Positions 60,723-64,000 of a stretch of DNA of 64,000 bases are shown piece by piece. This DNA is from JBNKFV01 sp050289485 (GTDB lineage Bacteria; Pseudomonadota; Gammaproteobacteria; Pseudomonadales; Cellvibrionaceae): the NCBI GenBank assembly GCA_050289485.1, contig JBNKFV010000023.1, positions 1-64,000 on the forward strand, in the 5' to 3' direction. Each line of letters opens with the position of its first letter. Position 1 is the first letter of the stretch. A program made the position numbers and the translations under genes. The notes under the pieces were generated by a model. That model did not search any database, was not told where the DNA came from, and saw nothing but the letters and a program-made list of their open reading frames with translations.

Positions 60723-61018
60723 GCGATCTGCAACGCATCGTCTGGCAGGTGGTGGCCGCCATTCCCGCCGGGCAAGTCATGAGCTACGGCATGGTAGCTA
60801 AACAATGCGGTTACCCCAGCCATGCCCGTTATGTGGGGTGGGTGCTAAAGCAATTGCCCGCCGACACCCAACTGCCATGGCACCGGGTGGTGAATGCCAA
60901 AGGTGCTATTGCGTTTCCTGCGGGCAGTGCAGCCTATTGCGAACAAAAACAGCGGCTTGAAGCCGAAGGCCTCACCCTGATCAATGGCAGGGTGAGGTTA
61001 AGCGATAACGGCTATTAA
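60719..61018 (+). CDS. Alkyltransferase-like (ATL) DNA repair protein
   Basis: 99 residues, MGMT C-terminal DNA-binding fold. PWHRVVNAKGAIAFPAG has Trp (residue 54) where true alkyltransferases have the acceptor Cys in PCHR. ATL proteins bind O6-alkylguanine without removing the group and hand it to nucleotide excision repair. It is coupled to the AsmA gene. Its stop overlaps by 4 nt the stop of convergent ubiD. Confidence 0.92.
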   Translation: MSDLQRIVWQVVAAIPAGQVMSYGMVAKQCGYPSHARYVGWVLKQLPADTQLPWHRVVNAKGAIAFPAGSAAYCEQKQRLEAEGLTLINGRVRLSDNGY

Positions 61019-62490
61019 CCTTCCGGGAAAATTCCGAGCTCGTCCCATATCTCATCGACTTTCTGTTTTACGGCAGCGTCCATCTCAATGGGGGTTCCCC
61101 ATTCGCGGTCGGTTTCGCCGGGCCACTTGTTGGTCGCATCCAGCCCCATTTTTGAACCTAGGCCAGAGACCGGCGAGGCAAAGTCGAGGTAGTCGATGGG
61201 CGTGTTGTCGATAAGCGTGGTGTCGCGTATAGGGTCCATGCGTGTGGTGATGGCCCAGATGACGTCTTCCCAGTTGCGGGCGTTAACGTCGTCGTCGGTC
61301 ACAATCACAAACTTGGTATACATAAACTGGCGCAGAAACGACCACACGCCCATCATCACGCGTTTGGCATGGCCGGGGTATTGTTTCTTCATGGTGACCA
61401 CTGCCATGCGGTAAGAGCAGCCTTCCGGTGGCAAGTAGAAGTCGACAATCTCAGGAAACTGCTTTTGCAGAATGGGCACAAACACTTCGTTAAGCGCTAC
61501 GCCCAGCACGGCGGGTTCGTCGGGCGGGCGACCGGTGTAGGTGCTGTGGTAAATCGGATCTTTACGGTGGGTGATTCGCTCCACGGTAAATACGGGGAAC
61601 TGGTCTACCTCATTGTAGTAACCGGTGTGGTCACCAAAGGGGCCTTCGGCGGCCATTTCGCCGGGGGCGATATAGCCCTCCAGAATAATTTCTGCCGAGG
61701 CGGGCACCTGTAAATCGTTGCCGATACATTGCACCACTTCGGTTTTGTCGCCGCGCAAAAGGCCTGCAAAGGCGTATTCGCTGAGGGTATCGGGCACGGG
61801 AGTTACCGCCCCAAGAATGGTGGCGGGGTCAGCCCCTAAGGCAACCGATACGGGGTAGTTTTCACCGGGGTTTTGCTTTTGAAACTCGCGAAAATCCAGC
61901 GCGCCACCGCGGTGGCTTAGCCAGCGCATAATCAGCGTGTTGCGACCAATCAGCTGCATGCGGTAAATGCCCAGATTCTGCCGTTCTTTGTGGGGGCCGC
62001 GGGTGACGACCAACGGCCAGGTAACCAATGGCCCCGCATCGCCCGGCCAACAGGTTTGAATTGGCAGCTGATGCAGGTCTACGTTGTCGCCTTCAATCAC
62101 CACCTGTTGGCAGGGGGCTTTGCTGACCTCTTTAGGGCCCATGTTCAATACTTGTTTGAAAATGGGCATTTTATTCCAGGCGTCTTTGAGGCCTTTGGGG
62201 GGCTCGGGTTCTTTTAAAAATGCCAGCAGCTTGCCCACTTCACGCAGGGCTTCAACCGACTCTTCACCCATGCCCAGTGCCACCCGCTCGGGGGTGCCAA
62301 ACAGGTTGGCCAACACCGGAATGGTATGCCCCACGGGGTTCTCAAACAGCAATGCTGGGCCACCGGCACGCAGGGTGCGGTCGGCAATTTCGGTCATTTC
62401 CAGGTTCGGGTCTACGGGCTGGCTAATACGCTTGAGTAAGCCACGCTCTTCCAATAGCTGCATGAAGTCGCGTAAGTCTTTGTATTTCAT
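61015..62490 (-). CDS. ubiD: 3-octaprenyl-4-hydroxybenzoate carboxy-lyase
   Basis: About 491 residues from ATG 62490 (MKYKDLRDFM); an ATG at 62511 is possible and neither has a clear Shine-Dalgarno. UbiD decarboxylates the ubiquinone precursor with prenylated FMN made by UbiX. It has NPVGHTIPVLANLFGTPERVA, the prFMN-site segment NLGIYRMQLIGRNTLIMRW, PFGDHTGYYNEVDQFPVF and the conserved ELP-type metal/active region. Length is normal. It is monocistronic and convergent with the ATL gene, sharing four bases at the stops. Confidence 0.95.
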   Translation of the reverse strand: MKYKDLRDFMQLLEERGLLKRISQPVDPNLEMTEIADRTLRAGGPALLFENPVGHTIPVLANLFGTPERVALGMGEESVEALREVGKLLAFLKEPEPPKGLKDAWNKMPIFKQVLNMGPKEVSKAPCQQVVIEGDNVDLHQLPIQTCWPGDAGPLVTWPLVVTRGPHKERQNLGIYRMQLIGRNTLIMRWLSHRGGALDFREFQKQNPGENYPVSVALGADPATILGAVTPVPDTLSEYAFAGLLRGDKTEVVQCIGNDLQVPASAEIILEGYIAPGEMAAEGPFGDHTGYYNEVDQFPVFTVERITHRKDPIYHSTYTGRPPDEPAVLGVALNEVFVPILQKQFPEIVDFYLPPEGCSYRMAVVTMKKQYPGHAKRVMMGVWSFLRQFMYTKFVIVTDDDVNARNWEDVIWAITTRMDPIRDTTLIDNTPIDYLDFASPVSGLGSKMGLDATNKWPGETDREWGTPIEMDAAVKQKVDEIWDELGIFPEG

Positions 62491-62681
62491 AGAGTATTTA
62501 TATTCTGGCATGGACGTTTCGGCTACCTTAGCACATATTTTTGTTGGATGAGTGCTTCTTGTCGCGTGCCTTTATGGCATTTATCCCAAAATAGTTGGGA
62601 ATAAATCTCTATACTCACCCGTCGTCTCAGATACAGATAGCCAATTAATTCGTTAAGCATAAACAAATGTGGAGTCGCAGG

Positions 62682-63626
62682 ATGACAATAGAGAGCAAAC
62701 TGCTTAAAAATCTATTCGTGAAAACCCTTTTGGCCGGTGTGATGGCCGCTGGCCTGGCTGCGTGTGGCGGTGGTTCCGGCTCCGGTGGTTCCTCCGGTTC
62801 GGGTGATGCCTCATTAACACTGGGGATTACGGATGCCCCAGTCGATGAAGCCGAAGCGGTAGTGATAACGTTTGACACGGTGGAGCTGCAAGGGCCAGAG
62901 CGCGAAACTATCACTTTTGATGAAGCAAAAACGATCAACCTGCTGGATTTACAGGGTACCGAACAAGAGTTGCTACTTGATAGCTACGTGTTACCCGCTG
63001 GCGAGTATCAGTGGATTCGTTTGGGTGTGATTGAAGATCCGGCTCTTACCTATATTCAAGTGGCAGGGGAGCAATATCCGTTAGAGATTCCCAGCAACGC
63101 GCAAACCGGGTTGAAACTGAACCGCGGATTTACCTTGGCGGCGGGCGGTGTGACCAGCTTTACTATCGATTTTGACCTGCGTAAATCAGTGCATCAGCAA
63201 GGCACGGGTGACTACAAGCTGCGCCCAACCCTGCGCATTGTTGATACCCTTGAGGCTAGTAATATCATGGGTACAGTGGCGGAGTCGTTGATTATTGACG
63301 AGAACTGTAACAATGGCGACAACAACGACATGGGTAACAGTGTTTACCTGTATTCCGGTGCTGATGTAACGCCGTTGGATGTACAGGGTGCTGAGACCGA
63401 CCCATTAGCCAGTGCCAATGTGGTTTACAATAGCGAAACTCTCGAATGGGAGTTTACCCTTGGTTTTGTGGCAGAGGGTGACTATACACTGGCGTTTACT
63501 TGCGATGCCTCGCTAGATGTGAGCGACGAAGATAATAGTGATGTGGTGATGTTTCCCAGCACGGCCAACATAACAATTGTTGCCGACGAAGATGCCAATG
63601 TTGATATGGTGCCCGATACGCTTTAA
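62682..63626 (+). CDS. DUF4382 lipoprotein
   Basis: About 314 residues from the ATG at 62682, 7 nt after ggag. The signal peptide ends LAACGGGSGSGGSSGSG, with the lipobox cysteine and a Gly/Ser linker. DUF4382 follows: ASLTLGITDAPVDEAEAVVITF, GEYQWIRLGV and FDLRKSVHQQGTGDYKLRPTL. The C-terminal half is acidic and beta-rich. The function is unknown; surface or cell-envelope proteins of this type are common in marine gammaproteobacteria. Confidence 0.9.
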   Translation: MTIESKLLKNLFVKTLLAGVMAAGLAACGGGSGSGGSSGSGDASLTLGITDAPVDEAEAVVITFDTVELQGPERETITFDEAKTINLLDLQGTEQELLLDSYVLPAGEYQWIRLGVIEDPALTYIQVAGEQYPLEIPSNAQTGLKLNRGFTLAAGGVTSFTIDFDLRKSVHQQGTGDYKLRPTLRIVDTLEASNIMGTVAESLIIDENCNNGDNNDMGNSVYLYSGADVTPLDVQGAETDPLASANVVYNSETLEWEFTLGFVAEGDYTLAFTCDASLDVSDEDNSDVVMFPSTANITIVADEDANVDMVPDTL

Positions 63627-63643
63627 CTGTTGGGTCTGTGATT

Positions 63644-63673
63644 AAAAAGCCGCGCTTAATGCGCGGCTTTTTT
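63644..63673 (+). terminator. Rho-independent terminator after the DUF4382 gene
   Basis: A stem of gccgcgc/gcgcggc with a 5-nt loop (ttaat) is flanked by aaaaa and tttttt. It is a strong, bidirectional terminator. Confidence 0.93.
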
Positions 63674-63739
63674 GTATGTGCTCGATAGTGTTGTGATGAC
63701 ATCGACATGCCAATTAACATTAACTAACCGCTGTGCAAG

Positions 63740-64000
63740 TTAGTCATACCAATAGGCCGTCGCCCTAATCTCTACGCTCGCACGCGGCGCTGTGGTTGGG
63801 TTGCACAGAGGGTTATCAAACGCACCGTGAGGTACACAGTGGGGTTTTTGTCGATCGCTGTCGTTGGTCACAAAAATAATAGCTTCGTCGGTGTTCATGT
63901 CAGAAAAATAAATCCACCGGTGTCGCGGGTTGTATTTTAAAATCAGCCCGGTAAAAGACCAGTGTGGCTTATTGGGCTCATCAAATACGGCCTCTGCTTC
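63740..64000 (-). CDS. CmcJ/NvfI-like protein, C-terminal part (5' end outside window)
   Basis: 86 codons run leftward from the window edge to the stop at 63740. The peptide contains RHRWIYFSDMNTDEAIIF, the motif where CmcJ/NvfI-like (GA4 desaturase-type) proteins place WYYFPDM-like residues. HGAFDNP and the end PRASVEIRATAYWYD match the R-x-S-x-E-x-R-x end of this family. Members are often in secondary metabolism or act as non-heme oxygenase-like enzymes. The reading frame is intact to the edge. Confidence 0.75.
   Translation of the reverse strand, partial: EAEAVFDEPNKPHWSFTGLILKYNPRHRWIYFSDMNTDEAIIFVTNDSDRQKPHCVPHGAFDNPLCNPTTAPRASVEIRATAYWYD

Noticed and set aside
1..64000. CRISPR array, tRNA or rRNA genes, prophage or intact IS
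   Set aside because: No regularly spaced repeats, cloverleaf sequences, rRNA segments, phage structural genes or complete transposase were seen on reading both strands.

Overview
The window reads as chromosomal DNA of a free-living, probably marine gammaproteobacterium. The gene orders cyaY / lptM-lysA-dapF-DUF484, argH / algZ-algR / hemC-hemD-hemX-hemY, cyaA, ccoG, cysI-DUF934 and ubiD point to the Pseudomonadales/Cellvibrionales side of that class. This is inferred from gene order and protein character; no database search was run. No rRNA, tRNA, CRISPR array or intact insertion sequence was seen. Mobile-type DNA is limited to a transposase tail at the left edge and two MITE-like inverted-repeat elements.

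Layout. 1-1.5 kb: C-terminal end of a REP-associated transposase, then an acidic J-domain-like protein. 1.7-8.4 kb: amine catabolism locus with two class III aminotransferases, a LysR regulator, a PuuD-like hydrolase and an NhaC-type antiporter. 8.5-25 kb: housekeeping genes (DUF484, dapF, lysA, lptM, cyaY, cyaA, a soluble hybrid histidine kinase, argH, algZR, hemCDXY). 25-28 kb: lipoprotein cassette (CsgG-like, DUF4810, DUF799/GNA1162, DUF3012), followed by a decayed stretch with two frameshifted genes.

28.3-42 kb: two facing operons. The rightward one encodes an AMP/thymidine phosphorylase, a PRPP synthetase, a beta-CASP metallo-RNase-like protein and an FtsH-like AAA+ protease. The leftward one encodes a complete alternative N-type F1Fo-ATPase in the order D-C-Q-[CPA2 antiporter]-R-B-E-F-A-G. 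Both arms carry FNR/ANR-type boxes upstream, which suggests a shared low-oxygen module for ion pumping and nucleotide or RNA recycling.

42-51 kb: a nine-gene leftward operon. Its first seven genes are the Nit1C set (MSMEG_0572/Sll0783 protein, Nit6803-type nitrilase, MSMEG_0568 radical SAM protein, GNAT, AIR-synthase-like, MSMEG_0570, MSMEG_0569 flavoprotein). It continues without a break into an LnmK-like (Pnap_2097-type) hot-dog protein and a coenzyme-B12 methylmalonyl-CoA mutase. A perfect FNR/ANR box lies between this operon and a divergent MocR regulator. This extended Nit1C operon is the strongest candidate here for an incompletely described system.

51-64 kb: two tandem MocR regulators, assimilatory nitrite/sulfite reductase with DUF934, ccoG, a MITE-like repeat, an AsmA-family protein, an alkyltransferase-like DNA repair protein, ubiD, a DUF4382 lipoprotein, and the 3' end of a CmcJ/NvfI-like gene cut by the right edge.
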